Source: Vibrio sp. 99-8-1
GTDB lineage: Bacteria; Pseudomonadota; Gammaproteobacteria; Enterobacterales; Vibrionaceae
Direction of reading: 5' to 3'
Assembly (NCBI RefSeq): GCF_013114595.1
Contig: NZ_VTXE01000011.1
Span: forward strand, 78,751 to 142,750
DNA length: 64,000 nt
Each line of letters begins with the position of its first letter. Positions within the stretch are counted from its first letter, which is position 1. Below are positions 10,288 through 20,835 of this stretch, in pieces. The position numbers and the translations under genes are program-made. The notes under the pieces were generated by a model. The model ran no database searches, was not told the DNA's origin, and worked only from the letters and a program-made list of their open reading frames with translations.

Positions 10288-11427
10288 TTGAAAAAGTCAG
10301 CAATGCTTGTCCTAGAAGATGGGACAGTTTTCCACGGGCTATCTATCGGATCGGATGGTTGTTCTGTTGGAGAAGTCGTTTTTAATACCTCAATGACGGG
10401 GTACCAAGAAATCCTCACCGACCCTTCCTATTCTCAGCAAATCGTGACACTCACCTATCCTCATATTGGCAATACCGGTACTAACTCTGAAGATGAAGAA
10501 TCGAGCTCTATTCATGCTCAAGGGCTTGTTATTCGAGATTTACCTCTACTTGCTTCTAATTTCCGCAGTGAACAATCTTTATCTGCATACTTAGCAGCAC
10601 AGAATATTGTTGGTATAGCGGATATAGATACTCGTAAGTTAACGAGAATTCTGCGAGAAAAAGGTGCGCAAAATGGCTGTATTGTGGCTGGAAATCATTT
10701 AGATGCAGATCTGGCACTGATGAAAGCCAAAGAGTTCCCAGGTTTAAAGGGGATGGATTTGGCGAAGGAAGTAACAACTAATGAAGCATATCCATGGAAA
10801 CAAGGATCTTGGACATTGACCGACGGGCTTCCTGAAGCAAAACAAGACCAAGAATTACCTTATCATGTTGTCGCCTATGATTTTGGTGCTAAGAGAAATA
10901 TTTTGCGAATGTTGGTTGATAGAGGCTGCCGTTTAACTGTGGTGCCTGCACAAACTCCAGCCGAAGACGTGCTGGCTCTCAAGCCTAATGGTGTCTTTCT
11001 TTCTAATGGCCCGGGGGATCCAGAGCCATGTCATTATGCCATAGAAGCAACTAAAACATTTTTAGATAAAGGTGTGCCGATTTTTGGTATCTGCTTAGGG
11101 CATCAGATTTTGGCGCTGGCATCTGGAGCACAAACGGTAAAAATGAAATTTGGTCATCACGGTGCTAACCACCCAGTAAAAGATCTTGATAGAGATGTGG
11201 TGATGATAACGTCACAAAACCATGGTTTTGCTGTAGATGAGTCTGGCTTGCCTGACAATTTACGAGCAACGCACAAATCGCTATTTGATGGTTCCTTACA
11301 AGGTATCCATCGTACAGATAAGCCTGCATTTAGTTTTCAAGGTCACCCTGAAGCGAGCCCTGGACCACATGATGCCGCGCCGCTGTTTGACCATTTCATC
11401 GATTTAATCAAACAACACACTGCATAA
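10288..11427 (+). CDS. carA: carbamoyl phosphate synthase small subunit CarA
   Basis: CarA is the glutaminase subunit that releases ammonia from glutamine and passes it to CarB for carbamoyl phosphate, shared by arginine and pyrimidine synthesis. The 379-residue product has the class I amidotransferase nucleophile C269 (FGICLGHQI) with H353 and E355 (GHPEASPG), the same numbers as E. coli. The start is TTG at 10288 behind TGGAGG; E. coli carA also starts with TTG, and the protein begins [12 protein letters not shown], closely like the E. coli one. carB follows 15 bases after the stop. Confidence 0.98.
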   Translation: MKKSAMLVLEDGTVFHGLSIGSDGCSVGEVVFNTSMTGYQEILTDPSYSQQIVTLTYPHIGNTGTNSEDEESSSIHAQGLVIRDLPLLASNFRSEQSLSAYLAAQNIVGIADIDTRKLTRILREKGAQNGCIVAGNHLDADLALMKAKEFPGLKGMDLAKEVTTNEAYPWKQGSWTLTDGLPEAKQDQELPYHVVAYDFGAKRNILRMLVDRGCRLTVVPAQTPAEDVLALKPNGVFLSNGPGDPEPCHYAIEATKTFLDKGVPIFGICLGHQILALASGAQTVKMKFGHHGANHPVKDLDRDVVMITSQNHGFAVDESGLPDNLRATHKSLFDGSLQGIHRTDKPAFSFQGHPEASPGPHDAAPLFDHFIDLIKQHTA

Positions 11428-11442
11428 TTGGAGTTGACGAGA

Positions 11443-14400
11443 ATGCCAAAACGTAATGATTTAAAAAGTGTTCTAATCCTAGGGGCTGGCCCAATTGTGA
11501 TTGGACAGGCTTGTGAGTTTGATTATTCCGGTGCTCAAGCTTGTAAAGCGCTCCGAGAAGAAGGGTATCGAGTTATTTTGGTTAACTCTAACCCTGCCAC
11601 CATAATGACTGATCCAGAAATGGCGGATGCAACTTATATCGAGCCGATTCATTGGGAAGTGGTGCGTAAAATTATTGAAAAAGAGCGCCCTGATGCCGTG
11701 TTACCAACCATGGGGGGGCAGACCGCGCTTAATTGTGCATTGGATTTGGAAAAGTACGGAGTACTGGCTGAGTTTAATGTCGAAATGATTGGTGCCACGG
11801 CCGACGCCATTGATAAAGCAGAAGATCGCTCTCGTTTTGATAAAGCGATGAAGTCCATCGGATTAGAGTGTCCAAGAGCTGACACTGCGAAAACCATGGA
11901 AGAGGCGTATAAAGTACTCGATATGGTTGGCTTCCCCTGCATTATTCGCCCTTCATTTACGATGGGCGGAACTGGTGGTGGTATCGCATATAACAAAGAA
12001 GAGTTTGAAGAAATTTGCCGCCGTGGTCTGGACTTATCTCCTACAAATGAACTGTTAATTGATGAATCGTTAATTGGTTGGAAAGAGTATGAGATGGAAG
12101 TGGTTCGAGATAAAAACGACAACTGCATCATTGTCTGCTCTATTGAAAACTTCGATCCGATGGGAATACATACCGGTGACTCGATTACTGTTGCTCCTGC
12201 TCAAACACTGACAGATAAAGAATATCAGCTAATGAGAAATGCTTCTCTGGCGGTATTGCGAGAAATTGGTGTAGAAACCGGCGGATCAAACGTGCAGTTT
12301 GGTATTAACCCTCAAGATGGTCGTATGGTTATTATTGAGATGAACCCAAGGGTTTCGCGTTCTTCTGCATTGGCATCTAAAGCGACAGGTTTCCCTATTG
12401 CTAAGGTCGCCGCTAAGCTCGCCATCGGTTACACACTGGATGAGCTGATGAATGATATTACCGGTGGTGCTACACCAGCTTCGTTCGAGCCGACCATTGA
12501 TTACGTTGTTACCAAAATCCCACGCTTTAACTTTGAAAAATTCGCTGGGGCTAACGATCGTCTAACCACACAGATGAAGTCAGTTGGTGAAGTAATGGCT
12601 ATCGGCCGTAATCAACAAGAGTCGTTACAAAAAGCGTTGCGTGGCTTAGAAGTTGGCGTTAATGGTTTTGATGAAATGGTGGACTTGGACGCACCCGATG
12701 CGCTAACTCAAATTCGCCATGAGCTAAAAGAAGCGGGTTCTGACCGTATATGGTATATAGCAGATGCTTTCCGTGCGGGACTATCGGTCGACGGTGTTTT
12801 CAATCTAACCGCGATAGACCGTTGGTTCTTGGTTCAGATTGAAGACCTTGTGAAGCAGGAAGAAGCCATCAAAAAAGGTGGTTTTGCAGGACTCAACAAA
12901 GAGCAGCTCATGCTGGCGAAGCGTAAAGGTTTTGCTGATGCTCGTCTCTCTTCTCTACTTGGTGTTGCTGAGACAGAAATTCGTCGTCTACGTGATCAAT
13001 ATGATATCCATCCTGTTTACAAACGAGTTGACACCTGTGCGGCGGAGTTCTCCTCAGATACCGCTTATATGTATTCGTCATATGACGAAGAGTGTGAAGC
13101 TAACCCGACAGATAAAGACAAAATCATGGTGCTGGGCGGCGGACCTAACCGAATAGGTCAAGGTATTGAGTTTGACTATTGCTGTGTGCATGCCTCTTTA
13201 GCGCTTCGTGACGATGGTTATGAAACCATTATGGTGAACTGTAACCCAGAAACCGTTTCTACTGACTACGACACGTCTGATCGTCTCTACTTTGAGCCTG
13301 TAACTTTAGAAGATGTTCTGGCCATTGTTAGAATTGAAAAGCCAAAAGGCGTGATTGTTCAATATGGTGGGCAGACGCCACTTAAACTGGCTCGTGAACT
13401 TGAAGCAGCAGGTGTGCCTATCATTGGTACCAGCCCAGATGCCATTGATAGAGCCGAAGACCGTGAACGTTTTCAGGCTGCTGTTGAGAGACTTTCTCTT
13501 AAGCAACCAGACAATGCTACCGTCACTACCATGGAACAAGCGATTGAGAAATCGAAAGACATTGGCTTCCCGTTAGTTGTTCGTCCATCCTATGTTCTAG
13601 GCGGAAGAGCGATGGAGATTGTTTATGATGAAACAGATCTGCGCCGTTACTTCAATGAAGCGGTAAGTGTCTCTAATGAGTCGCCAGTGTTGCTGGATAG
13701 ATTCCTTGACGATGCGGTTGAAGTGGATATTGATGCTATTTGCGATGGTGAACGTGTTGTCATCGGTGGCATTATGGAGCATATCGAGCAAGCGGGTGTG
13801 CACTCCGGTGACTCAGCATGTTCATTACCGGCCTATACACTAAGCCAAGAGATACAAGATGTAATGCGAACTCAAGTTGAGAAACTGGCGTTTGAACTTG
13901 GGGTTCGTGGCTTAATGAATACTCAATTTGCGGTAAAAGATAATGAGGTTTACTTGATTGAAGTGAACCCAAGGGCTGCTCGTACCGTTCCGTTTGTTTC
14001 AAAAGCAACGGGTGCTCCGCTGGCAAAAATTGCTGCGCGGGTAATGGCCGGTCAATCGTTGGATTCGCAAGGGTTTACCAAAGAGATTATACCGCCTTAC
14101 TATTCGGTTAAAGAGGTTGTGCTTCCGTTTGATAAGTTCCCTGGTGTTGACCCACTACTTGGGCCTGAAATGCGCTCTACTGGTGAGGTGATGGGGGTTG
14201 GTGCTTCATTTGCTGAAGCGTTTGCCAAAGCGGAACTGGGTTGTGGTAAAGAGTACCCAGAAGGCGGAAGAGCTCTACTGTCTGTGCGTAATGATGACAA
14301 ACAACGCGTTGTGGATTTAGCTTCTAAACTGACCAAGCTTGGTTATCAATTAGATGCTACCCATGGGACGGCCGTGATTCTTGGTGAAGCAGGTATTAAT

Positions 14401-14670
14401 CCAAGATTAGTCAATAAAGTGCATGAAGGTCGTCCACATATTTTGGACCGTATTAAAAATAATGAGTATAGCTATATTATTAATACTGCGGCTGGCCGCC
14501 AAGCTATTGAGGATTCAAAAGTCCTACGTCGCGGTGCATTACAAGAGAAAGTGAATTATACAACGACTCTTAATGCAGCATTCGCAACTTGTATGTCTCA
14601 TACGGCAGATGACCGAAATAGTGTTACTTCTGTTCAAGAGTTGCATCAGCAGGTGAAAAATAGCTTGTAA
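11443..14670 (+). CDS. carB: carbamoyl phosphate synthase large subunit CarB
   Basis: CarB makes carbamoyl phosphate from bicarbonate, ammonia and two ATP. The 1075-residue product consists of two homologous halves, each with an ATP-grasp domain: [20 protein letters not shown] at the start, [14 protein letters not shown] in the first half, and [19 protein letters not shown] and [14 protein letters not shown] in the second. The C-terminal MGS-like allosteric domain ([14 protein letters not shown]) binds UMP and ornithine in E. coli. The ATG at 11443 is preceded by GGAG. A strong terminator ends the operon. Confidence 0.98.
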   Translation: MPKRNDLKSVLILGAGPIVIGQACEFDYSGAQACKALREEGYRVILVNSNPATIMTDPEMADATYIEPIHWEVVRKIIEKERPDAVLPTMGGQTALNCALDLEKYGVLAEFNVEMIGATADAIDKAEDRSRFDKAMKSIGLECPRADTAKTMEEAYKVLDMVGFPCIIRPSFTMGGTGGGIAYNKEEFEEICRRGLDLSPTNELLIDESLIGWKEYEMEVVRDKNDNCIIVCSIENFDPMGIHTGDSITVAPAQTLTDKEYQLMRNASLAVLREIGVETGGSNVQFGINPQDGRMVIIEMNPRVSRSSALASKATGFPIAKVAAKLAIGYTLDELMNDITGGATPASFEPTIDYVVTKIPRFNFEKFAGANDRLTTQMKSVGEVMAIGRNQQESLQKALRGLEVGVNGFDEMVDLDAPDALTQIRHELKEAGSDRIWYIADAFRAGLSVDGVFNLTAIDRWFLVQIEDLVKQEEAIKKGGFAGLNKEQLMLAKRKGFADARLSSLLGVAETEIRRLRDQYDIHPVYKRVDTCAAEFSSDTAYMYSSYDEECEANPTDKDKIMVLGGGPNRIGQGIEFDYCCVHASLALRDDGYETIMVNCNPETVSTDYDTSDRLYFEPVTLEDVLAIVRIEKPKGVIVQYGGQTPLKLARELEAAGVPIIGTSPDAIDRAEDRERFQAAVERLSLKQPDNATVTTMEQAIEKSKDIGFPLVVRPSYVLGGRAMEIVYDETDLRRYFNEAVSVSNESPVLLDRFLDDAVEVDIDAICDGERVVIGGIMEHIEQAGVHSGDSACSLPAYTLSQEIQDVMRTQVEKLAFELGVRGLMNTQFAVKDNEVYLIEVNPRAARTVPFVSKATGAPLAKIAARVMAGQSLDSQGFTKEIIPPYYSVKEVVLPFDKFPGVDPLLGPEMRSTGEVMGVGASFAEAFAKAELGCGKEYPEGGRALLSVRNDDKQRVVDLASKLTKLGYQLDATHGTAVILGEAGINPRLVNKVHEGRPHILDRIKNNEYSYIINTAAGRQAIEDSKVLRRGALQEKVNYTTTLNAAFATCMSHTADDRNSVTSVQELHQQVKNSL

Positions 14671-14699
14671 CGGATATCGTTAGTTACTTTAGCGAGTTA

Positions 14700-14730
14700 A
14701 AAAGCCACTTCATGATGTGAAGTGGCTTTT
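14700..14730. terminator. terminator between carB and the convergent modF-like gene
   Basis: AAAAGCCACTTCA (14700-14712), loop TGATG, TGAAGTGGCTTTT (14718-14730), a perfect 13-bp stem with A and T runs on both sides, so it may work in both directions. Confidence 0.9.
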
Positions 14731-14771
14731 CTATTTGGGTTTATAAAGTTATTTTCAGTGGGATGTAACTA

Positions 14772-16226
14772 CTATTGCCGAGAAATCTCAACCCTATATT
14801 CATCTTTCTCTTCATGTTTCACAAAGTCGAGGTAGTTAGTAATTGCTTGCAAGCTATCTTCCTGATAATGAGAGACATAAAGTAGCTGGCTAAGGTTTTC
14901 TTTAGCAATGATGTCTAACGTGTTCATCACTAAACGTCGACCAAGGTAATCTAGACCTTGATAGGGTTCATCTAGAATCAATAATGCGGGTTGTTTGACG
15001 AGAGCTCGAGCAATGAGTAATAGACGCTGTTGTCCATATTCAAGTTGTCTAAATGGCGTTTTCGTCAATGCGTCCATATGGAGGATGGTCAACCACTCTT
15101 TAGCGACATTGATCTCTCTCTTACTTGGTTGATTATACAAACCAATAGAGTCGTAAAAGCCGGAAAGTACCACCTCTAAAGCACTGCAATTGACTCGATA
15201 TTGCAGATGCAGTGCGGAAGAAACCATGCCAATATTCTGTTTAATATCCCAAATGGTCTCGCCGCTGCCGCGCTTATTACCAAAAATATCTATCTGGTTG
15301 CTGTAACACTGTGGGTGATCGCCAAAAATAAGTCCCAATAAAGTACTTTTTCCACATCCGTTGGGGCCACGTATTTGCCAATGTTCGCCACTGTTTATAC
15401 GCCAGTTCAATTGCGAGAAAATGACTTTATCTGTGTAGGCAACCCTGCCGTTGGTTAATTCGAAAAGAGGATCTGGAAAAGTAGAAATATGTTGGTGTTT
15501 ATGAAGTAAATCAACCATTTGCTCAGACTGTTTTTTCGACTGAGATTTTATCTGCGCAATAACCGGATGACAAAGCCAGCTTTCTCTATCCATCTGCTCG
15601 ACTAACTTTCCTTGATCAAAAAGTGCGATATTATCAACCCAGTCGGCTATCTCATCTTCTCGTGAAACAATAAGCAATAACTGTATTTGCTGTGACAAAG
15701 TGTGCAAAAACTTCTCAAGCTGAGTTCGGTGTTCTACATCCAAGCCAGTGTAAGGCTCATCAAGCACCAGTAGGGAAGGCTGTGAGGCTAATGCTCTCGC
15801 TAGCATGACCCGTCGAGTTTCACCGGTAGAGAGAATGCGAAATCCTGAGTCTCTTAATAATTCAAGATCGAGATCGGTGATCAGTTTTTCGGCATAGGAT
15901 TCGCTGGAACAGACTTGCTTGACAAGTGTTTCCACTGTGGTTCCTGTATCTATCCGATCTAAAAAGTCGCTATCGTCTTGAGACAGCTCGATCTCCAATA
16001 GGCGTTGTTGTTCTAGTAAAGAAACTTGTGCGACAGATTCATCGACTCCGGCAAGTTCTCCTTGTTCTGGTGTGCTTTCCCCGCAGAGAAGATCCCCAAG
16101 TACTGAACCTATGTCTCCTTCAGTACTGAATACTGCCCAAGATTGATTTGATTGAATTGTCCAATCCGGTATTTCGACTTTATAACGATGAGTGGAAAAC
16201 TGTATCCGGCTAAAATTAATATCCAT
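14772..16226 (-). CDS. modF: ModF/PhrA-like double ABC ATPase
   Basis: The 484-residue product is collinear with E. coli ModF (PhrA), a soluble protein of two fused ABC ATPase domains whose exact role is unclear. The second domain is complete: Walker A GPNGCGKST, a signature region around LEYGQQRLLLIARALVKQPA and Walker B LLILDEPYQGLD. The first domain keeps a signature (LSTGETRRVMLARAL) and Walker B (LLVLDEPYTGLD) but has lost Walker A: the place of GSNGSGKS reads STEGDIGS, with no P-loop lysine. ATG 16226 is chosen (AGGAG about 11 bases upstream); an extension to 16262 is possible. It stands alone on the minus strand, divergent from recA, with no mod genes nearby. Confidence 0.82.
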   Translation of the reverse strand: MDINFSRIQFSTHRYKVEIPDWTIQSNQSWAVFSTEGDIGSVLGDLLCGESTPEQGELAGVDESVAQVSLLEQQRLLEIELSQDDSDFLDRIDTGTTVETLVKQVCSSESYAEKLITDLDLELLRDSGFRILSTGETRRVMLARALASQPSLLVLDEPYTGLDVEHRTQLEKFLHTLSQQIQLLLIVSREDEIADWVDNIALFDQGKLVEQMDRESWLCHPVIAQIKSQSKKQSEQMVDLLHKHQHISTFPDPLFELTNGRVAYTDKVIFSQLNWRINSGEHWQIRGPNGCGKSTLLGLIFGDHPQCYSNQIDIFGNKRGSGETIWDIKQNIGMVSSALHLQYRVNCSALEVVLSGFYDSIGLYNQPSKREINVAKEWLTILHMDALTKTPFRQLEYGQQRLLLIARALVKQPALLILDEPYQGLDYLGRRLVMNTLDIIAKENLSQLLYVSHYQEDSLQAITNYLDFVKHEEKDEYRVEISRQ

Positions 16227-16316
16227 ATTAATGTGCACTCCTGTATCACTTATGAACAGCATATTCGATTTCGACTGCGATGTTGATCGAATATAAAAAA
16301 AATAGTTATACAGGTA

Positions 16317-16346
16317 TAGACACTGTATGAATCAACAGTATATACT
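16317..16346 (+). promoter_or_regulatory. recA promoter
   Basis: TAGACA (16317-16322), an 18-base spacer and TATACT (16341-16346) form the probable promoter, with the LexA box inside the spacer. About 100 bases separate it from the recA start. Confidence 0.65.
16323..16338 (+). promoter_or_regulatory. LexA (SOS) box of recA
   Basis: CTGTATGAATCAACAG at 16323-16338 is a perfect CTGT-N8-ACAG operator lying between the -35 and -10 elements. E. coli recA has the similar CTGTATGAGCATACAG at the equivalent place. Confidence 0.92.
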
Positions 16347-16449
16347 CAGGTCACTTTGAGATTGAGAACAGCGAGTTCTGTTCTATGGCTCCAATAGCAG
16401 AGCCGCTCAGCAAAAAATAACAAGACAGCGAAATAAGTCGGAGAAAGTA

Positions 16450-17490
16450 ATGGACGAGAATAAGCAAAAGGCATTAGCTGCCGCTCTTGGTCAAATTGAA
16501 AAACAGTTCGGTAAAGGGTCAATTATGCGCCTTGGTGACAACCGGACCATGGATGTGGAAACCATTTCAACAGGTTCTCTTTCTCTCGATATTGCTTTAG
16601 GTGCTGGTGGTTTACCTATGGGACGTATCGTTGAAGTATACGGCCCTGAAAGTTCAGGTAAAACAACGCTAACTTTAGAACTTATTGCCGCGGCACAACG
16701 CGTTGGCAAAACATGTGCTTTCGTTGACGCAGAACACGCATTAGACCCTATTTATGCGAAGAAACTAGGTGTTGATATTGATTCTTTATTAGTGTCTCAG
16801 CCGGATACGGGTGAACAAGCTTTAGAGATTTGTGATGCTTTGGCGCGTTCGGGTGCGATTGATGTCTTAGTTGTTGACTCCGTTGCTGCATTAACACCTA
16901 AAGCTGAAATTGAAGGTGAAATGGGTGACAGCCATATGGGTCTGCAAGCTCGTATGCTTTCACAAGCTATGCGTAAGTTAACGGGTAACTTAAAGCAGTC
17001 TAACTGTATGTGTATCTTCATTAACCAAATTCGTATGAAGATTGGTGTTATGTTTGGTAACCCAGAAACCACAACGGGTGGTAATGCACTTAAATTCTAC
17101 GCTTCAGTACGTCTTGATATCCGTCGAACTGGTTCTATCAAAGAAGGCGACGAGATTGTTGGTAATGAAACTCGTATTAAAGTGGTTAAAAACAAGATTG
17201 CTGCACCGTTTAAACAAGCAGAAACTCAAATTTTGTATGGCAAAGGTTTCAACCGTGAAGGTGAGCTAATAGACCTAGGCGTTAAGCATAAGCTGGTTGA
17301 GAAAGCGGGTGCTTGGTATAGCTACAAAGGTGATAAGATCGGTCAAGGTAAAGCTAACGCTGGTAAATATATGCGTGAAAACCCTGAAGCCGCTTTGGAA
17401 ATCGATACTAAACTACGTGAAATGCTACTGGCTCCGGTTCAATTAGATGACGCGGACAGTAACGAAGAGATGCCACAAGAAGAGTTATAA
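16450..17490 (+). CDS. recA: recombinase RecA
   Basis: RecA forms filaments on single-stranded DNA, drives strand exchange and triggers LexA self-cleavage. The 346-residue product has Walker A GPESSGKT (65-72), Walker [11 protein letters not shown], the L1/L2 DNA-binding region with [20 protein letters not shown] and an acidic C-terminal tail ([14 protein letters not shown]). The ATG is preceded by GGAG. Regulation by LexA is indicated by the operator in the promoter. A terminator separates it from recX. Confidence 0.99.
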   Translation: MDENKQKALAAALGQIEKQFGKGSIMRLGDNRTMDVETISTGSLSLDIALGAGGLPMGRIVEVYGPESSGKTTLTLELIAAAQRVGKTCAFVDAEHALDPIYAKKLGVDIDSLLVSQPDTGEQALEICDALARSGAIDVLVVDSVAALTPKAEIEGEMGDSHMGLQARMLSQAMRKLTGNLKQSNCMCIFINQIRMKIGVMFGNPETTTGGNALKFYASVRLDIRRTGSIKEGDEIVGNETRIKVVKNKIAAPFKQAETQILYGKGFNREGELIDLGVKHKLVEKAGAWYSYKGDKIGQGKANAGKYMRENPEAALEIDTKLREMLLAPVQLDDADSNEEMPQEEL

Positions 17491-17504
17491 AATGTGACTA
17501 ACTG

Positions 17505-17534
17505 AAAAGCCTCGCCTTAATCGCGAGGCTTTTT
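17505..17534 (+). terminator. terminator between recA and recX
   Basis: AAAAGCCTCGC (17505-17515), loop CTTAATC, GCGAGGCTTTT (17523-17533), then T. Partial read-through would give the low recX expression known in E. coli. Confidence 0.88.
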
Positions 17535-17556
17535 CGTTTTATTGACATTACACATT

Positions 17557-18012
17557 ATGAAACCACGTTACCCTATCAAACTATCTGCAAGAGAAAGCGC
17601 TATAAACTTGTTAAGTCGTCGAGACCATAGCCGCTACGAGCTAACTCAGAAACTACTTAACAAAGGATACGATCGTGACGATGTTGAACTCGCAGTGACT
17701 TATTGTGCTGAGCATGGCTATCTTGATGATCTCCGTTATGCTAAAAGCCAGATCAGACAACATGTGACTAAAGGGCACGGAAAATTAAGGATTTTTCAGG
17801 CACTGAAACAGCAGCGAGTCTCAGACATGGAGATTGAATTCGCATTTGATGAAGAAGCAATAGATTGGTTTGAATTAGCAAAGCAGGTAGCCCTTAAGAA
17901 ATTTAAAGGGGAGCCCGCCGAAGATCAAAAAATGTACGCCAAACAAATTCGCTTTATGCAATACCGGGGCTTCGATTTTGAGCAAATTAGTTACGCACTA
18001 GAGAATAAATAA
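17557..18012 (+). CDS. recX: regulatory protein RecX
   Basis: RecX binds RecA and limits filament growth. The 151-residue product is built of the three-helix repeats typical of the family ([20 protein letters not shown], then a block with [15 protein letters not shown], and [19 protein letters not shown] at the end). It begins 66 bases after recA, past a terminator. ATG 17557 is used; a TTG at 17542 would add five residues, and neither has a clear ribosome binding site, so expression probably depends on read-through from recA. Confidence 0.93.
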   Translation: MKPRYPIKLSARESAINLLSRRDHSRYELTQKLLNKGYDRDDVELAVTYCAEHGYLDDLRYAKSQIRQHVTKGHGKLRIFQALKQQRVSDMEIEFAFDEEAIDWFELAKQVALKKFKGEPAEDQKMYAKQIRFMQYRGFDFEQISYALENK

Positions 18013-18053
18013 CAGCCAGCATACCAACAACACTCTCCCTTTTATTAAGAAAA

Positions 18054-18083
18054 TTAGGCTATTTTCTTCCCTTGATTTACAAT
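18054..18083 (+). promoter_or_regulatory. possible alaS promoter
   Basis: TTAGGC (18054-18059), an 18-base spacer and TACAAT (18078-18083), about 70 bases before the alaS start. The -35 is weak. Confidence 0.4.
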
Positions 18084-18152
18084 ACCCGCCAAATAACTAT
18101 TTATGGGCAATTTTTGCCCGAAATTCATCCCGAAAGTTTCAGGAAGAGTCGC

Positions 18153-20735
18153 ATGTACATGAGCACCGACGAGATACGCCGTGCGTTTCTTGAGTTCTTT
18201 GAAAGCAAAGGACATCAAATTGTAGAAAGTTCATCATTAGTTCCAGCCAATGACCCAACATTGCTATTTACTAATGCAGGTATGAACCAGTTTAAAGATT
18301 GTTTCTTAGGTTCTGAAAAACGAGCCTATACACGTGCAACCAGCGCCCAGCGTTGTGTACGTGCTGGTGGTAAACATAATGATTTAGAAAACGTGGGTTT
18401 TACCGCACGCCACCATACTTTCTTTGAAATGTTGGGTAACTTTAGTTTTGGTGATTACTTTAAACAAGACGCGATTGCCTATGCATGGGAATTTTTAACT
18501 GACGTATTACAGTTGCCACAAGAACGTCTGCTAGTCACGGTTTATGAAACTGATGATGAAGCGTTCGAATTGTGGAACAAAAACATCGGTATTCCTGCTG
18601 ATCGTATCGTTCGTATTGGCGATAAGAAAGGTGGAAAGCCTTATGAGTCAGATAACTTCTGGCAAATGGGTGATACCGGTCCATGTGGACCGTGTACCGA
18701 AATATTCTACGATCATGGTGATCATATTTGGGGTGGCCGTCCTGGTACGCCTGAAGAAGATGGTGACCGTTTCATCGAGATTTGGAACAACGTATTTATG
18801 CAGTTCAATCGTCAATCTGATGGGACGATGGAACCGCTACCAAAACCCGCTGTTGATACTGGTATGGGCATCGAGCGTATTGCTGCAATTATGCAAGGCG
18901 TGCACTCCAACTACGAAATTGATGTTTTTCAAACTCTCATTAAATCTGTAGCTGACGTTACCGGACATCAAGATCTTTCCAATCAATCGTTGCGCGTTGT
19001 TGCTGACCATATTCGCTCATGTGCGTTCTTGATTGTCGATGGTGTCATGCCTTCAAACGAAGGCCGTGGTTATGTTCTTCGCCGTATTATCCGTCGTGCT
19101 GTACGCCATGGTAATAAGCTGGGTGCACAAGGTGCATTTTTCCATAAACTAGTCGGTGTATTGATCGAGGTGATGGGTAGTGCAGGTGGCGAGCTGAAAA
19201 AACAACAGCAGATCGTTGAAAAAGTACTTCGCATTGAAGAAGAGAACTTTGGCCGCACACTAGAGCGCGGTATGGCCATTTTGAACGACGCATTAGATCA
19301 GCTAGATGGCAAAGTCCTTGATGGTGAAACAGTATTTAAGCTTTACGATACGTACGGTTTTCCGGCTGATTTGACCAATGATGTCGCTCGTGAGCGAGAT
19401 CTATCTATTGATGAAGCTGGCTTTGAAAAAGCGATGGAAGCGCAACGTCAACGCGCTCGTGACGCAGGTCAATTTACCACCGATTACAACGATGTAATTA
19501 AGGTGGATGGCTCAACAGAATTTAATGGATATCAAGCTACCAAAGGCAACTCATCAGTGATGGGGCTTTATGTTGCTGGAGATGAAGTATCGGCATTGTC
19601 TGCGGGTGATAAAGGGATCGTGATTCTAGATGAAACGACCTTTTATGCCGAGTCTGGCGGTCAGTGTGGAGATACTGGCGTAATTAAGAGCGACTCTGGT
19701 GTATTCAAAGTCGATGATACTCACAAGTTAGGTCATGCTATCGCGCACCATGGTGAGTTAATTGAAGGTGTATTAGCGGCATCTGATCCTGTTACCACCA
19801 TCGTGGATGCAGAGCGTCGTGCGGCAACCTCTCTTAATCACTCTGCTACGCACTTGCTGCACGAAGCTTTACGCCGAGTCTTAGGTGAGCATGTTATGCA
19901 GAAGGGTTCCTTAGTTAAACCTGATCATCTTCGCTTTGACTTTTCACATTTAGAAGCGGTGAAGCCTGAAGAGTTAAAACAAGTTGAACGTATGGTGAAT
20001 GCTGAGATTCGTCGTAACCATAGTATCGAAACCAATATTATGGACATCGAATCCGCCAAAGCCAAAGGGGCTATGGCGCTGTTTGGTGAGAAATACGATG
20101 ATGAAGTTCGCGTACTTTCGATGGGCGCATTTTCTACCGAGTTATGTGGTGGTATTCACGCTAACAACACGGGTGACATAGGTTTATTCAAGATTACTTC
20201 AGAAGGTGGTATTGCTGCGGGTATTCGTCGTATTGAAGCGGTTACAGGTGAATCGGCTCTTGATACGCTCGATTCACAGTATCAATCTCATCAAGTTAAA
20301 GTAAGCGAAATGCACGCTAAGGCGAAGTTGCTGGAAAAAGAAATTCAACAACTTAAAGACAAGCTAGCGTCACAAGAGAGTGCGAGTTTAGCAAACAACG
20401 TTGTGCAAATTAACGGCATTAATGTGTTGGTTAGCAAGCTTGATGGCGCAGACAACAAAGCTTTACGTGGCATGGTTGACGAGCTGAAGAATCAGATTGG
20501 CAGTGGCATCATCATGCTAGGCAATGTATCTGGTGATAAAGTTGGCCTTATTGCCGGCGTTACCAAAGATCTTACCAATAAAGTAAAAGCGGGTGAGCTG
20601 GTTAATATGGTTGCTCAGCAAGTGGGTGGAAAAGGGGGCGGTCGTCCTGATATGGCTCAAGCTGGGGGCACAGACGCCTCTGCATTGCCTGCAGCACTCA
20701 ACTCAGTTAATGCATGGCTTGAAGAGCGTTTATAG
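18153..20735 (+). CDS. alaS: alanyl-tRNA synthetase AlaS
   Basis: AlaS charges tRNA(Ala). The 860-residue product has the class II catalytic core ([45 protein letters not shown]), the editing domain with zinc ligands ([12 protein letters not shown] and CGGIHANN) and a C-terminal DHHA1/C-Ala domain ([17 protein letters not shown]). The start ATG 18153 ([13 protein letters not shown]) lies after AGGAAG and gives the usual Vibrio N-terminus as I remember it; the open frame continues 27 codons upstream without family similarity. A terminator follows. Confidence 0.98.
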   Translation: MYMSTDEIRRAFLEFFESKGHQIVESSSLVPANDPTLLFTNAGMNQFKDCFLGSEKRAYTRATSAQRCVRAGGKHNDLENVGFTARHHTFFEMLGNFSFGDYFKQDAIAYAWEFLTDVLQLPQERLLVTVYETDDEAFELWNKNIGIPADRIVRIGDKKGGKPYESDNFWQMGDTGPCGPCTEIFYDHGDHIWGGRPGTPEEDGDRFIEIWNNVFMQFNRQSDGTMEPLPKPAVDTGMGIERIAAIMQGVHSNYEIDVFQTLIKSVADVTGHQDLSNQSLRVVADHIRSCAFLIVDGVMPSNEGRGYVLRRIIRRAVRHGNKLGAQGAFFHKLVGVLIEVMGSAGGELKKQQQIVEKVLRIEEENFGRTLERGMAILNDALDQLDGKVLDGETVFKLYDTYGFPADLTNDVARERDLSIDEAGFEKAMEAQRQRARDAGQFTTDYNDVIKVDGSTEFNGYQATKGNSSVMGLYVAGDEVSALSAGDKGIVILDETTFYAESGGQCGDTGVIKSDSGVFKVDDTHKLGHAIAHHGELIEGVLAASDPVTTIVDAERRAATSLNHSATHLLHEALRRVLGEHVMQKGSLVKPDHLRFDFSHLEAVKPEELKQVERMVNAEIRRNHSIETNIMDIESAKAKGAMALFGEKYDDEVRVLSMGAFSTELCGGIHANNTGDIGLFKITSEGGIAAGIRRIEAVTGESALDTLDSQYQSHQVKVSEMHAKAKLLEKEIQQLKDKLASQESASLANNVVQINGINVLVSKLDGADNKALRGMVDELKNQIGSGIIMLGNVSGDKVGLIAGVTKDLTNKVKAGELVNMVAQQVGGKGGGRPDMAQAGGTDASALPAALNSVNAWLEERL

Positions 20736-20752
20736 TAATAATATAAATGAAG

Positions 20753-20782
20753 CCAACTAATAGTCTGTTAGTTGGTTTTTTT
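20753..20782 (+). terminator. rho-independent terminator after alaS
   Basis: CCAACTAA (20753-20760), loop TAGTCTG, TTAGTTGG (20768-20775), then seven T. Confidence 0.9.
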
Positions 20783-20835
20783 GTTGGGGTTGTCATTAGG
20801 GTCGATAGATCCTAGCCTCAGATAAGGGAAGTCCG

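Noticed and set aside
20783..20835. Lysine riboswitch before the aspartokinase gene
   Set aside because: Only about 50 bases separate the alaS terminator from the start codon; a riboswitch needs about 170.
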